DNA of 64,000 nt from Blastomonas aquatica (GCF_014639875.1 NZ_BMGD01000003.1:310001-374000); one strand, 5' to 3'; counted from the stretch's first letter, positions 40,112 through 48,890 are shown. The notes: a model not told the origin generated them from the sequence alone. Program-made: numbers and translations.

Positions 40112-40456
40112 CTATGCCGACCATAGTCGTTCAAACTCCGCCAGCTGCATTTCAGTATTTCCTGATGGTGCGATATCAGCGAACTCGAACACGCCATGCT
40201 TGGCCTTTGTTGGTTGCCCTGGATGTCGGTGAACAATATTCCCGCTCATATCGAAGCCGAGTTCGCGTGTGATAGCGCCATGTTCATCGACCTCGGTAAG
40301 GATGCGCGACAAACCCCACGTATCCACAAGGCCGATCACTTCCGCCTCTGTCCATATCAGGATACGCTGCATGGGATCGAGCATAACTCCGCAACAAATG
40401 TCCGCAATGGGTCGATACCCGAATCGCACTTTTTTTCGGATCGCAGAGATTTCCAT
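40112..40456 (-). CDS. Hypothetical protein, 114 residues
   Basis: The ATG at 40456 gives a soluble protein ('MEISAIRKKVRFGYRPIADI', later 'ILIWTEAEVIGLVDTWGLSRIL' and a C-terminal 'MQLAEFERLWSA'). Amino-acid composition looks like a genuine globular protein, but I recognise no family. The frame is open to 40552, across a hairpin, so the start is uncertain. It is divergent from the broken PhyH gene. Confidence 0.5.
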   Translation of the reverse strand: MEISAIRKKVRFGYRPIADICCGVMLDPMQRILIWTEAEVIGLVDTWGLSRILTEVDEHGAITRELGFDMSGNIVHRHPGQPTKAKHGVFEFADIAPSGNTEMQLAEFERLWSA

Positions 40457-40494
40457 CTGTTCTACAAACGACCTAAGCCACCGTTGCACTGGTA

Positions 40495-40526
40495 GGCATC
40501 TGCTGCTTAAGCAAGCAGCAGATGCC
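40495..40526. repeat. 14-bp perfect hairpin enclosing the ψPhyH start codon
   Basis: Arms 40495-40508 and 40513-40526 are perfectly complementary around the loop AAGC. It lies between divergent genes; the ATG at 40522 of the PhyH reading frame is inside the right arm. No T-run follows. Confidence 0.7.
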
Positions 40527-41197
40527 CGAAGACGTAATTCCCGACCTTGCAACTTATGGCGCGCAGCGTTTCAAAGGCGCATTGAAGCCCTGCCTGCATA
40601 TCTTAGAGGCGGCGTTATCTACGCTCCGGCAGGGCGAGGCTGGCCTCCGGCTTCATGGCATCGAAGCCCTCCGTCCTGTCCTCGCACACGATGGTTGTAT
40701 TGGGGCCGTCGCTGCTTCAATTTTGGGCGCAACCGCTAGGCCTGTAAGAGCAATCCTATTCAACAAGTCGTCGGAAACGAACTGGTCGCTCGCTTGGCAT
40801 CAAGACAGAACAATATGTGTGAAGGAACGGCGAGACCCTCGGATTCGGACCTTGGACAGTCAAAAGCGGATTGGTCCATGTTGCCCCGCCATTTGACCTG
40901 CTAACGCGGATGGTCACGTTGCGTGCGCACCTTGATGACGTTCCAGCTACGAATGCGCCGCTGCTTATCGCACCGGGCTCGCACGCGTATGGTCGAGTTC
41001 CAGTCACAGATGTAGAGAAGGTCATCGAGCTTTGCGGCACCGCATCCTGCACCGCTGAAGCTGGAGACATCTGGCTCTATTCAACGCCGATCCTCCATGC
41101 CTCTGAAAAGGCATCAACTCCAGCCAGGAGGCGAGTGCTTCAAGTTGATTATGCGGCTGAAGAGCTGCCGGACGGCCTCGAATGGCTCGGCGTTTAG
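40522..41197 (+). pseudogene. Phytanoyl-CoA dioxygenase (PhyH) family gene broken by a frameshift
   Basis: Two frames each carry half of a PhyH-like Fe(II)/2-oxoglutarate dioxygenase. The first ends its family-like part with 'WSLAWHQDRTICVKER' (the HxD iron ligands). The second, offset by +1, resumes with 'ETLGFGPWTVKSGLVHVAPP', then 'TNAPLLIAPGSH' and the distal His in 'PILHASEKA'. The switch is near 40831 and needs one extra or two missing bases. Corrected, the protein would have about 224 residues. Read through, the first frame stops at about 40896. Likely inactive unless the break is a sequencing error. Confidence 0.85.
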
Positions 41198-41287
41198 AGT
41201 CATCAATCGATCCACAATCAGTCGCCCAAGGCGGATTGCGGTGCGCCTAAGGTCTATCAGGCCGATATCGCAGCGACTGCGCCAGAA

Positions 41288-41317
41288 CCGGAAATTCTTT
41301 TGCCGACCCCATAGCGG
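41288..41317 (-). repeat. Island repeat copy 3 (type C)
   Basis: Reverse-strand core CCGACCCCATAGCGG / CCGGAAATTCTTTTG. Similarity to copy 8 extends back to about 41245 (GATATCGCAGCGACTGCGCC). It lies 39 bp upstream of the plus-strand gene 41356-41817, again opposite in orientation to the gene. Confidence 0.85.
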
Positions 41318-41355
41318 CCGTTGCAAACATTCGGTGGCTCCGCTAATTTCCGGTT

Positions 41356-41817
41356 ATGAGAAAGCGTTTCACAATCCTGATCTTGTCATTCGCAACATTG
41401 CCGGCAAGCAGTGTGTCACTTGCTGCTACTCAGCATAATTCAGAAGATCCCGCACTTATAATCACATCCGTTGATGAAGACACTGTATTGCTTGGCAAGC
41501 CGCTCCGAAAATTGGTCGGACTAATGTCGATTGTCAATCATGGAAGAGAAGATCTTTGCATTCAAACCGATATATTGGCGAACGATTTATCACCTCATGT
41601 GGTTATTAATGACGACACGCGGGGCCTTCCGCACCCACCCCTTGCGGAAGGCATCACTCGAATTGGTCAGGGCAAAGCTGTCTCGTTCAAAAGGGTGGTT
41701 GCCTTTCGCGATCTGGATCAGCCCAAAAGGCGACTCCGAGTGCGGGCCACAGTCTCTGCGTCGTGGTGCGATCGCGAAGTCTTTATCCGGTTAAGGTCGA
41801 ATGTGTTTAGGGGTTGA
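41356..41817 (+). CDS. Small exported protein of unknown function
   Basis: 153 residues with a clear signal peptide ('MRKRFTILILSFATLPASSVSLAA'). The mature part is mainly beta-strand-like ('VGLMSIVNHGREDLCIQTDILA', 'LRVRATVSASWCDREVFIRLRS') with two cysteines. No family recognised. The gene is bracketed by repeat copy 3 upstream and copies 4 and 5 downstream, and reads in the same direction as the TonB receptor operon that follows. Confidence 0.6.
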   Translation: MRKRFTILILSFATLPASSVSLAATQHNSEDPALIITSVDEDTVLLGKPLRKLVGLMSIVNHGREDLCIQTDILANDLSPHVVINDDTRGLPHPPLAEGITRIGQGKAVSFKRVVAFRDLDQPKRRLRVRATVSASWCDREVFIRLRSNVFRG

Positions 41818-41944
41818 GCGGGTTTGACCCTTCGGCAGCTATCCATCCATCTGCAGTCATAGAGCGCTCTGGAAAATGGTGCCAGAAGCCGACATCACTG
41901 CCGCGTTCCCAATGACCGGTTTTGGGAGACGCGGCGCAGCCCCC

Positions 41945-41980
41945 TAACGACCGGGATTGGGGCGCTTTGCTGAACGGCTG
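41945..41980 (+). repeat. Island repeat copy 4 (type B), extended from about 41858
   Basis: Core TAACGACCGGGATTGGGGCG then CTTTGCTGAACGGCTG. Upstream similarity to copy 7 (reverse strand) starts at CATAGAGCG (41858) and includes GAAGCCGACATCACTG and GCGTTCCCAATGACCG, giving about 120 bp in all. Confidence 0.85.
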
Positions 41981-41997
41981 TTTTTCCAGTTCCGGAA

Positions 41998-42030
41998 TTG
42001 CGGCAACTGGGCCGGTTGTTGAACGGCAGG
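41998..42030 (+). repeat. Island repeat copy 5 (type A), extended to about 42075
   Basis: Core TTGCGGCAACTGGGCCGGTT then GTTGAACGGCAGG, continuing with TCCTGGC...AAGGGCTAAAGCCGCA to about 42075. It follows copy 4 after 17 bp and precedes the TonB receptor operon. Confidence 0.85.
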
Positions 42031-42230
42031 TCCTGGCTGGCCAAGGGCTAAAGCCGCAGGTCGGCTGTCCGGCGACTTTGCTACGCCCGTCATGGTCGTT
42101 CACGAACCGGAGCAGGAAAGTGTGCTCTGTCCCGTGGCGTTCTGGCGGTTCCCGACCGATCTATGTTTATGGATTGCCAGTATTAAGGTTGGGCGCGATG
42201 GGGCACGCCGAAAAAGACCCTGACAATATA

Positions 42231-42249
42231 TGCGATTGACTCTCATTAG
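42231..42249. promoter_or_regulatory. Candidate Fur box before the TonB receptor operon
   Basis: GCGATTGACTCTCATTAGC agrees with the 19-bp Fur consensus at 12 positions and lies 40 bp upstream of the receptor ATG. It would make the operon iron-repressed, which suits a TonB receptor plus PepSY protein. Similarity is moderate. Confidence 0.35.
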
Positions 42250-42288
42250 CGCTTATGGTTAGGCGCTTCCCGTCGTCAGGGGAGTTCC

Positions 42289-44550
42289 ATGAAATATTTA
42301 TTGTCTTTGTCTACCTCGCTCCTTGCAGCGCTTGCTGCCCCAGCGGTTGCGGCTGCAGCGGAAGACACGTCTCCGGATGAGCAGAACGAGATCATAGTCA
42401 CTGGCGAAAAGGCAGCACGCAGTCTTCAGGAAACGACGGCTTCCGTGAGCGTGACGACTGAGAAAAAGCTGGTCGAAGAGAATATCTTGACCATCCAGGA
42501 CATCTACAATCGCACCGCGAATGTGTCGGAAACCTTTGGTGCGTCCGGTTTTTCGATCCGCGGTATCGACCAGCGCGGCGTTTCTGGCGGCGGCGATGCG
42601 GCGACCGCGACGGTGTTCGTCGACGGCGCGCCGGTGCCGCAGGATGTGCTCTCGAATGGTCCGACGGACATGTGGGATGTGGCGCAGGTCGAAATCTTCC
42701 GGGGGCCGCAATCGACCATCCAGGGCCTCAACGCACTGGCTGGCGCGGTGCATATCCGCACGCAGGATCCAACGTTCGACTGGAGCCTCAAAGGCCGTGC
42801 CCTCATTTCATCCTTCGATACGATGCACTTCGCGGTAGCTGGTGGTGGCGCAATCGTGCCTGGCGAACTGGCATTCCGAATCTCGGCCGAAAAGCGCGAT
42901 TCAGATGGATATATCCGCAACATCACCCGCAATGTGCCGGAAAGCGGCGTGGATTCCACCTCGATCCGGGGCAAGCTGCTGTGGACGCCGTCTGCGCTGG
43001 CCGGTTTCGAGGCGCGCCTTGGCTATCACCGTTTCGAGACGAAGGGCGGCTACCTTTTCACCTATGTCGATCGATCGGTCGCGGATTACTTCGACAACCG
43101 GACCAACCCATCCGATTATCCCAACAGCAGCGATGTCGACAACGATCAGGTGACGCTGGACCTGCGCTATGATCTGGGCGGCGGCTTTTCGCTGAATACG
43201 CTCGGGACGTATACGGACACTGATTTCATCCGCAAATATGACGGCGATTCTTCGGCCGCCAGCGTAGCCTATAGCGACATCGCGGGCGGGGCCGAAACCT
43301 TCACCCAGGAGTTGCGCCTCAACTACGAGAGCGATCGGTTGAGCGCCTTAGCCGGATTTTTCTATTATCATCGCGACCAATACCGCCGCGCGCATCAGGT
43401 GACGCTGGTGCCGACGCCCGGCCCAACCATCGCGAACCTGCTGACTGGCGCGCTTGGCGCTCCGCTGGCGGCGCAGGTCGCAGCACTCTACACCGCTGCG
43501 CTGCCTACCATTCCCGTCGACTACACATCGGACTTTCCGACGAAGGTCGAGACGATGGCGGCGTTTGCCGACGCGCGCTATAGCCTGACCGACCGGCTCT
43601 CGCTGCTCGGCGGCTTCCGCTATGACCGCGAGCGCAACACGATCGGCGGCGAGGCGATCGCCACATTCATCGGAACGTTGCCCAATCCAGCGACGTTCGG
43701 TCCGCTGGCGCCGGTCTTCGCAGGCGTCAATGCCGCTGTGCTGGGGTTCGTTACCGACGCGAATGGCTCGGCGCCGGCGGGGACCCGCACCTTCAATGCC
43801 TTCCTGCCCAAGGGCGGCGTGGAGATGGCGTGGACGCCCGACCTTGCCACCGCCTTCGTCGTACAGCGCGGCTATCGTTCGGGCGGAAGCAGCTTCAACA
43901 CCGCCCGTTCGCAACTGTTCGCCTATGAACCCGAATTCACCTGGAACTATGAACTGTCGCTGCGCTCGGCATGGCTCGACGGTCAGCTGACGGTGAATGC
44001 GAACGCCTTTTACATCGACTGGACGGACCAGCAGACCAACGCCAATTTCGGCAACGGCACCTATGACACGCATACGGTGAATGCCGGCACTTCGCATGTC
44101 TACGGGTTCGAGCTGGAGCTGGCCCACCGGGTTTCGTCGGCCTTCGACTGGTATGCCAGCCTGGGCCATACGCGCACGAAGTTCGATGAATTCGTCACCG
44201 ATGTTGGCTCCATCACTGACCTGGCGGGTCTGGAGTTTCCCTATGCGCCCAGATGGACACTGGCGGGCGGCGCCAATGTGCGGTTCGGCGGCGGCTTCAA
44301 CGCCAACGTCAACGCCAGCTACCGCAGCGCAGTCATGACCGACGTATCCGTCCCACAATCCGCCAGCCGCGTCGGCGCGCGCACTTTGGTCAATGCCCGG
44401 ATCGGATACCAGGCCGATCATTGGAGCCTGTCGCTGTTCGCCAACAATCTGTTCGATGAGACGTATGATCAATACGTCAATGACTTCACCAATTTCGCCA
44501 TCATTGGCGCACCGCGCAGCGTCGGCGTGGTGCTGGAGGCAGGATTTTGA
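42289..44550 (+). CDS. TonB-dependent outer-membrane receptor
   Basis: 753 residues. Signal peptide ending about residue 24, TonB-box-like 'NEIIVTGEK', plug domain ('YNRTANVSETFGASGFSIRGIDQRG', 'VEIFRGPQSTIQGLNALAGAVHI') and a 22-strand barrel ending in the terminal Phe of 'VVLEAGF'. It imports an iron chelate or similar bulky nutrient energised by TonB. Next to it are a small membrane protein and a PepSY-TM protein, a set typical of siderophore-type systems. The ligand cannot be read from the sequence. Island cargo. Confidence 0.95.
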   Translation: MKYLLSLSTSLLAALAAPAVAAAAEDTSPDEQNEIIVTGEKAARSLQETTASVSVTTEKKLVEENILTIQDIYNRTANVSETFGASGFSIRGIDQRGVSGGGDAATATVFVDGAPVPQDVLSNGPTDMWDVAQVEIFRGPQSTIQGLNALAGAVHIRTQDPTFDWSLKGRALISSFDTMHFAVAGGGAIVPGELAFRISAEKRDSDGYIRNITRNVPESGVDSTSIRGKLLWTPSALAGFEARLGYHRFETKGGYLFTYVDRSVADYFDNRTNPSDYPNSSDVDNDQVTLDLRYDLGGGFSLNTLGTYTDTDFIRKYDGDSSAASVAYSDIAGGAETFTQELRLNYESDRLSALAGFFYYHRDQYRRAHQVTLVPTPGPTIANLLTGALGAPLAAQVAALYTAALPTIPVDYTSDFPTKVETMAAFADARYSLTDRLSLLGGFRYDRERNTIGGEAIATFIGTLPNPATFGPLAPVFAGVNAAVLGFVTDANGSAPAGTRTFNAFLPKGGVEMAWTPDLATAFVVQRGYRSGGSSFNTARSQLFAYEPEFTWNYELSLRSAWLDGQLTVNANAFYIDWTDQQTNANFGNGTYDTHTVNAGTSHVYGFELELAHRVSSAFDWYASLGHTRTKFDEFVTDVGSITDLAGLEFPYAPRWTLAGGANVRFGGGFNANVNASYRSAVMTDVSVPQSASRVGARTLVNARIGYQADHWSLSLFANNLFDETYDQYVNDFTNFAIIGAPRSVGVVLEAGF

Positions 44551-45125
44551 CGGGCGCAGCGCATTTCGGCGCGATGGCGGCCATTTTCGGTGGCGCGATC
44601 GCCGGAGGCTGGCTGCTGCGCCGGGCCTGGAGCCTCAAGGCCGACAAGGCGCCGTGGCGCTGGGCGGGGCTGGGCCTGCTGTCCCTCACTATCCTGTGGC
44701 CTGCCTGGCTTTTGGGAGAAGCGCGTGGTCCGTTCATCGCCGTAACGTTGTTGTCCGTTGCGGCCTTCGGCGTCATCGCTTCGGGCTATACGTACCGCCC
44801 GTCCAGAGCAGGGCGCGCGGCGCGTGAGGGCCTGGCTCCGGAACCGGCGGAGCGTGCGCCGAGCGCGTGGCGGACCACGCTGCGCTGGTCGCTGGCTGGC
44901 CCCATCGGCATGGTTGCGGCAATGGGGCTGGGGATCGGCTATGCTACCTGGGCACCCGGTGAAATGCAGACGCGGCTGCTGATCGGCGGGCTCATCGTGC
45001 CGCTGGCATGGGGCGGTGCGATGGCATGGACACTGGCGGACAGTCGCATCCTGCGCGCCACCGCCGTGCTGGTGGGAACCGCCATCTCCGGATTCAGTGC
45101 GGCCATGCTCAAGGGGTTCACATAA
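44547..45125 (+). CDS. Membrane protein of the TonB receptor operon
   Basis: A TTG start at 44547 overlaps the receptor stop by 4 bp and gives 192 residues; an ATG at 44574 (183 residues) is the alternative. Five or six hydrophobic helices with a Pro/Arg/Glu-rich loop near residues 85-105. No family recognised with confidence. It overlaps the next gene (TAATG), so all three are translationally coupled. It probably works with the PepSY protein in handling the imported iron compound. Confidence 0.75.
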   Translation: MTGAAHFGAMAAIFGGAIAGGWLLRRAWSLKADKAPWRWAGLGLLSLTILWPAWLLGEARGPFIAVTLLSVAAFGVIASGYTYRPSRAGRAAREGLAPEPAERAPSAWRTTLRWSLAGPIGMVAAMGLGIGYATWAPGEMQTRLLIGGLIVPLAWGGAMAWTLADSRILRATAVLVGTAISGFSAAMLKGFT

Positions 45126-46645
45126 TGAAAGCGAAAAAGAGCAAGGGTTTCCCCTCACCCGATCTCGTGCGCGCGGTGCTCAAGGGGCACAGCGGGCTGG
45201 GCCTTGCCTTTGCCGCCCTGCTGTATCTGGTGTGCCTGACCGGCACGATCGCCGTTTTCACCCATGAATTTCAACGCTGGGAAAATCCGGCTGCCGAGTC
45301 CATGGAAACTATGTCTGCCGAAGCGGTTCAGGCCGCCTATCGCGCGGCAGTGGAGCGTGCAGACGGTCCGGTCGAGCACGCGCTCATTCTTATGCCGAGC
45401 CAAGATCGGCCCTGGCCGACGCTGCGGATCGATACCGAGGACGGAACCCAGACGACCTGGATCGCCGATAGCTCGGGTCGCATTTCCGGCGAAATTCGCG
45501 AGGGTTGGACAAAATTTGTGACCCGGCTGCATATCAATCTCCACCTGCCACAAAGCTGGGGCATCTTTATCGTCGGGCTGACCGGCGTTGCGTTACTTTC
45601 CTCGCTGATCTCGGGCTTGCTCGCGCATCCGCGCCTTTTCCGCGATGCTTTTCACCTCCGGCTCGGCGGGTCACGGCGGCTGCAGGAGGCCGATCTGCAC
45701 AATCGCATTGGCGTGTGGGCGCTGCCATTCCACGTCACCGTATCGCTTACGGGTGCGCTGCTCGGCCTTAGTTCGATCATCATCGGCGCGATCGGCCTGG
45801 CAGTGTTTCAGGGCGATACCGCCAAGGTCTATGCCATTTTCACTCCGCCGCATCTGGCAGAGGACGCGCGGCCAGCTCCGCCGCTTGACCTGCGGCCACT
45901 GTTCGCCAGCGTGGCCACGAAAGCGCCGGGAGCGCGCATCAGCTATCTCGTTGTCGAACACCCCACAGAAATGGGGGCGGCGGTCATCTTCGAGGTTGAG
46001 GACGGCTCTTCGCGCTTAGCCAACGCAGATAGCTATGCGTTCGATCGCAGTGGCAAGCTTTACCATCAGCAAAAGGCTGAACAGAACAACGTGGGCCAGC
46101 AGATTCTGGGCTCATTGGGGCAGTTGCATTTCGGCTGGTTCGGCGGCGGTATGATCAAGATCGCGTATGCGCTGCTCGGTCTTGGCCTCACCTATCTCGC
46201 GGCGGGCGGCGTCAATATCTGGCTGGCACGGCGACGTGACAAGGGGCGACCGGCGCCGGGCTGGGAGCGTGTGTGGGCCGCTTCGGTCTGGGGGCAGCCC
46301 GTCGCGTTGGTAGGAGCCGCGCTCGCTGCGCTGTTCACAATGTCGGTTGCGCCGCTGATCTGGACATGGGCCGCAATCAGCGTCGCGATGCTTGGCGCTG
46401 CGGCTTTCCTGCCGCCAGTCGCGATCTCGCGGATCGGGCGCGCCGGAACGGGCATATTTTTCATCGCCCTTGCCACGGCTCATCCTGCCTTCATGGGCAC
46501 CGGCGATCGCATGGCTCTGATTGTCAATGGCGTTTTCGGACTGATCGGTCTCAGCTTGCTTGCGACCGTTATTGGACAGGTTTCAATGCTCAGAAAGGCG
46601 TTAATGCCCGCATCAACTAGACCTAAGTCCGAGCGGCGAACCTAA
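45125..46645 (+). CDS. PepSY-associated TM protein (iron uptake accessory)
   Basis: 506 residues from the ATG at 45125. 'VLKGHSGLGLAFAALLYLVCLTGTIAVFTHEFQRWENP' is the PepSY_TM entry helix; 'RLHINLHLPQSWGIFIVGLTGVALLSSLISGLL' and 'HNRIGVWALPFHVTVSLTGALLGLSS' carry the conserved His residues. Periplasmic PepSY-like loops lie between the helices and the C-terminus has four more. Relatives sit beside siderophore receptors and some reduce ferric siderophores (FsrB/FpvG-like). Last gene of the operon. Confidence 0.88.
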   Translation: MKAKKSKGFPSPDLVRAVLKGHSGLGLAFAALLYLVCLTGTIAVFTHEFQRWENPAAESMETMSAEAVQAAYRAAVERADGPVEHALILMPSQDRPWPTLRIDTEDGTQTTWIADSSGRISGEIREGWTKFVTRLHINLHLPQSWGIFIVGLTGVALLSSLISGLLAHPRLFRDAFHLRLGGSRRLQEADLHNRIGVWALPFHVTVSLTGALLGLSSIIIGAIGLAVFQGDTAKVYAIFTPPHLAEDARPAPPLDLRPLFASVATKAPGARISYLVVEHPTEMGAAVIFEVEDGSSRLANADSYAFDRSGKLYHQQKAEQNNVGQQILGSLGQLHFGWFGGGMIKIAYALLGLGLTYLAAGGVNIWLARRRDKGRPAPGWERVWAASVWGQPVALVGAALAALFTMSVAPLIWTWAAISVAMLGAAAFLPPVAISRIGRAGTGIFFIALATAHPAFMGTGDRMALIVNGVFGLIGLSLLATVIGQVSMLRKALMPASTRPKSERRT

Positions 46646-46939
46646 TGTCTGCCATCGAATGTTGTACTCGGTAAGAGTTTATGAGGCTGCAGTTCGGCAG
46701 ACCGCAGCTCTGAAACTGCAGCTTCTTTCCAGACCCAGCACCACGGGCCGATTGGTTACGATGTCCGCTTTCGAGCAATCGGCGGGGAAGCCGTAATGAC
46801 CGAGATTAGGGCGCGAAGCTGACTGGCGGCTTACCGAATTGATCGCCCTCTGTAAGGCATGGGCACGCAAGATGGGGCAGCCCCTGTCAGTCATTACGGT
46901 TCGGACAAACCTCCAGCAACGTTCTTTGCCTTCGTCGGG
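46646..46939. other. Junction between the iron operon and the mobilization module
   Basis: 294 bp between the stops of two converging genes. It contains repeat copy 6 and a short CTGCAGTTTC/GAAACTGCAG-like inverted repeat near 46686-46724. No gene was recognised. Confidence 0.5.
46794..46827 (+). repeat. Island repeat copy 6 (type B, short)
   Basis: Core TAATGACCGAGATTAGGGCG then CGAAGCTGACTGGC. It agrees with copies 4 and 7 mainly in the core. It marks the border between the iron cargo and the mobilization genes. Confidence 0.65.
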
Positions 46940-47167
46940 TCATCCTGCTCGGTCTGTGACCTCATAGAACATCGGGTTCTGCAGCCACTCCTCGATGGCC
47001 GATTCCCGCCACCCGCAGCATCGTTCGGCGAGTTTGACCTGCCTGGGGAAAGTACCTGCCTGGATCTTGCGGTAGAGCGTTGCTCTGGATAGCCCGGTAC
47101 GATCGAGCACGGTGTTGAGCCTCAGGAACCTGTTGGGTGCATGGGATGCCATGGCCATTGTCTCCAT
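46940..47167 (-). CDS. AlpA-family excisionase/regulator
   Basis: 75 residues from the ATG at 47167. 'FLRLNTVLDRTGLSRATLYRKIQAGTFPRQVKL' followed by 'GWRESAIEEWLQN' is the AlpA/MerR-like winged-helix signature. AlpA regulators of P4-type islands activate int or aid excision. Here the gene is 8 kb from int, next to the mobilization genes, and reads leftward. Confidence 0.9.
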   Translation of the reverse strand: METMAMASHAPNRFLRLNTVLDRTGLSRATLYRKIQAGTFPRQVKLAERCCGWRESAIEEWLQNPMFYEVTDRAG

Positions 47168-47585
47168 CCTGTGATGTGATCTGCCCCTGCCTGCGACGCA
47201 GAATGGCGATGTGCCGCTGCGCGTCAATCGAGCCACATGCGGCTATCTCGCAGGCAGTAGGGCAGGGCAGCGCTGCTGGCTGATCGCCGGATGCGGCAGC
47301 GTAAGCAGAATATTTCTGCTCGCGGCATCTCACTGTGTTTCAGCATTCAGCAGCGCATCTGCGGTCGCAGCAAAGCTGCGGCATTTGCCCTGTTCGGGCG
47401 GGACACCGGGGGCCGTCAATCGCCTCTGGCCACGCCAGGCCAGCGCGCAACCCGCGTTGCGGGTCCTACACTGCGTTGCGGTGCTTTCGGCATGCGCGCC
47501 GTCCGTTGCAGCGTGGCTGCCAGCTTTTCTTCGCCGCCCCCCAGCGCCCCTTCCGGGCCGGGGCCGGATGGAAGGAGACAAGGTC
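47168..47585. other. 418-bp divergent region before the sigma-like gene
   Basis: It separates the AlpA gene from the mobilization operon and should contain both promoters. Several G/C-rich short inverted repeats are present (for instance GCAACCCGCGTTGC near 47449-47462). No supported gene of usual length was found. Confidence 0.45.
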
Positions 47586-47630
47586 ATGGAAAACACTACC
47601 ACCCTTAGCTACACGGGAGAGGCAGCATGA
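47586..47630 (+). CDS. 14-residue leader ORF coupled to the sigma-like gene
   Basis: ATG at 47586 with an excellent AGGAG site (47571-47575) encodes the peptide MENTTTLSYTGEAA; its TGA overlaps the next ATG (ATGA). The strong ribosome site and the 4-bp overlap suggest it is translated and controls translation of the downstream gene. Confidence 0.5.
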   Translation: MENTTTLSYTGEAA

Positions 47631-47875
47631 GCGCGCGCCTTTCCCGAGCGCAGCGGCAGCAGCTGCGCCGCGCGGAACGCGCCGTCGACAATATGTCGCC
47701 GATGCAGCGCGAGATCTTCCTCGGCATTCGCGTCGATGAGCTGAGCTATGCAGAGCTCGCTGCGATGCACGGCATCACCGTCGCCGAGGTTGAGCATCAC
47801 TTTGCAGGCGCTCTGCGCATCCTCGACCGGCACATGCACGAACACCACCACAAGTGGTGGCAGTTCTGGCGATGA
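47627..47875 (+). CDS. Sigma-70 region 4-like HTH protein
   Basis: 82 residues. 'NMSPMQREIFLGIRVDELSYAELAAMHGITVAEVEHHFAGALRILDRHM' matches sigma factor region 4 in layout ('R..F.L..V..LSY.EIA...GI....V...'). Region 2 is missing, so it cannot be a complete sigma factor. It ends in a His/Trp-rich tail. It may regulate the mobilization operon or be an anti-activator; function inferred only. It is coupled to the leader ORF. Confidence 0.75.
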   Translation: MSARLSRAQRQQLRRAERAVDNMSPMQREIFLGIRVDELSYAELAAMHGITVAEVEHHFAGALRILDRHMHEHHHKWWQFWR

Positions 47876-47929
47876 AGGCCAGCTTCCACCTTGCCAATCG
47901 CCAACCATCCCTACAGGGTAAACAGGACC

Positions 47930-48850
47930 ATGCGAACCGACATCGATCACCTTCCGGCCAACAAGCAGCGCGAGCTTGAGCGCGTAAAGCAGATCATCTT
48001 CGAAGAGTTCGAGGACGCTCTGGCGCTCGCCACGCACCAGTGGAAAAAGAAGGGCAGGATCGAGAAGCTGATCCTTTACGGCAGCTATGCCCGAGGCGGC
48101 TGGGTTGACGAGCCGCATACGGCCAAGGGCTATCGTTCCGACTTCGATCTGCTGATCATCGTCAACGACAAGCGGCTCACCGAGCGCGTCGATTACTGGC
48201 TGAAGCTCGAGGATCGGTTGATCCGCGAGCTTGCAATCGACCGGACACTGCACACGCCGATCAACTTCATCGTCCACACCCTTCAGGAAGTGAACGACGG
48301 ACTGGCTCACGGCCGGTATTTCTTCATGGACGTTGCCAAGGACGGCATCGCCTTGCACGAGGCTGACGAGAGAGCGCTGCACACGCCCAAGCCTAAGACG
48401 CCCGAGCAGGCGCTAGCTATGGCGCAGGAGTATTTTGACGAGTGGTTTCCGAACTCAATGAAGCGGTTCGAGAGTGCCAATTTCCTGATCAGTAAGGGTT
48501 ACAACAAGCAGGCGGCGTTCGACCTACATCAGACTTCTGAAGGCCTGTACCATTGTGTGCTGCTGGTCTGCACCTTCTACTCGCCGCATGTCCATAATCT
48601 CGGCTTTCTGCGTACTCAGGCCGAGCGCATCGATATGCGTCTCGTCGATGCCTGGCCGCGTGATACGCGCATTGATCGTACGCGGTTCGAGAAGCTGAAA
48701 GAGGCCTATGTGAAGGCCCGGTACTCCAAGCACTATCGGATCACCGAAGAAGAGCTGCTGTGGCTCGGCGGCTGCGTCGAGGCACTCGGCCGCGCGGTGC
48801 ACGCGATCTGTTCGGAGCGCATCGCATTGTTGTCTGACAAGGTCGGCTAA
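47930..48850 (+). CDS. MNT-HEPN fusion protein (nucleotidyltransferase plus HEPN domain)
   Basis: 306 residues from the ATG at 47930. N-terminal minimal nucleotidyltransferase with 'LILYGSYARGGW' and 'YRSDFDLLIIV' (GS...DxD). The C-terminal part is all-helical and HEPN-like ('YFDEWFPNSMKRFESANFLISKGYNKQAAFDLHQTSEGLYHCVLLV'), with 'ARYSKHYRI' as the possible active-site Arg/His. In separate-gene form MNT antitoxins AMPylate and silence HEPN RNase toxins; here both are in one chain. It is a plausible maintenance or defence gene of the island. Confidence 0.82.
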   Translation: MRTDIDHLPANKQRELERVKQIIFEEFEDALALATHQWKKKGRIEKLILYGSYARGGWVDEPHTAKGYRSDFDLLIIVNDKRLTERVDYWLKLEDRLIRELAIDRTLHTPINFIVHTLQEVNDGLAHGRYFFMDVAKDGIALHEADERALHTPKPKTPEQALAMAQEYFDEWFPNSMKRFESANFLISKGYNKQAAFDLHQTSEGLYHCVLLVCTFYSPHVHNLGFLRTQAERIDMRLVDAWPRDTRIDRTRFEKLKEAYVKARYSKHYRITEEELLWLGGCVEALGRAVHAICSERIALLSDKVG

Positions 48851-48890
48851 ACCGGAGGTGTGATCCGGCGCGAGCCCTCAGGCTGCTTGG

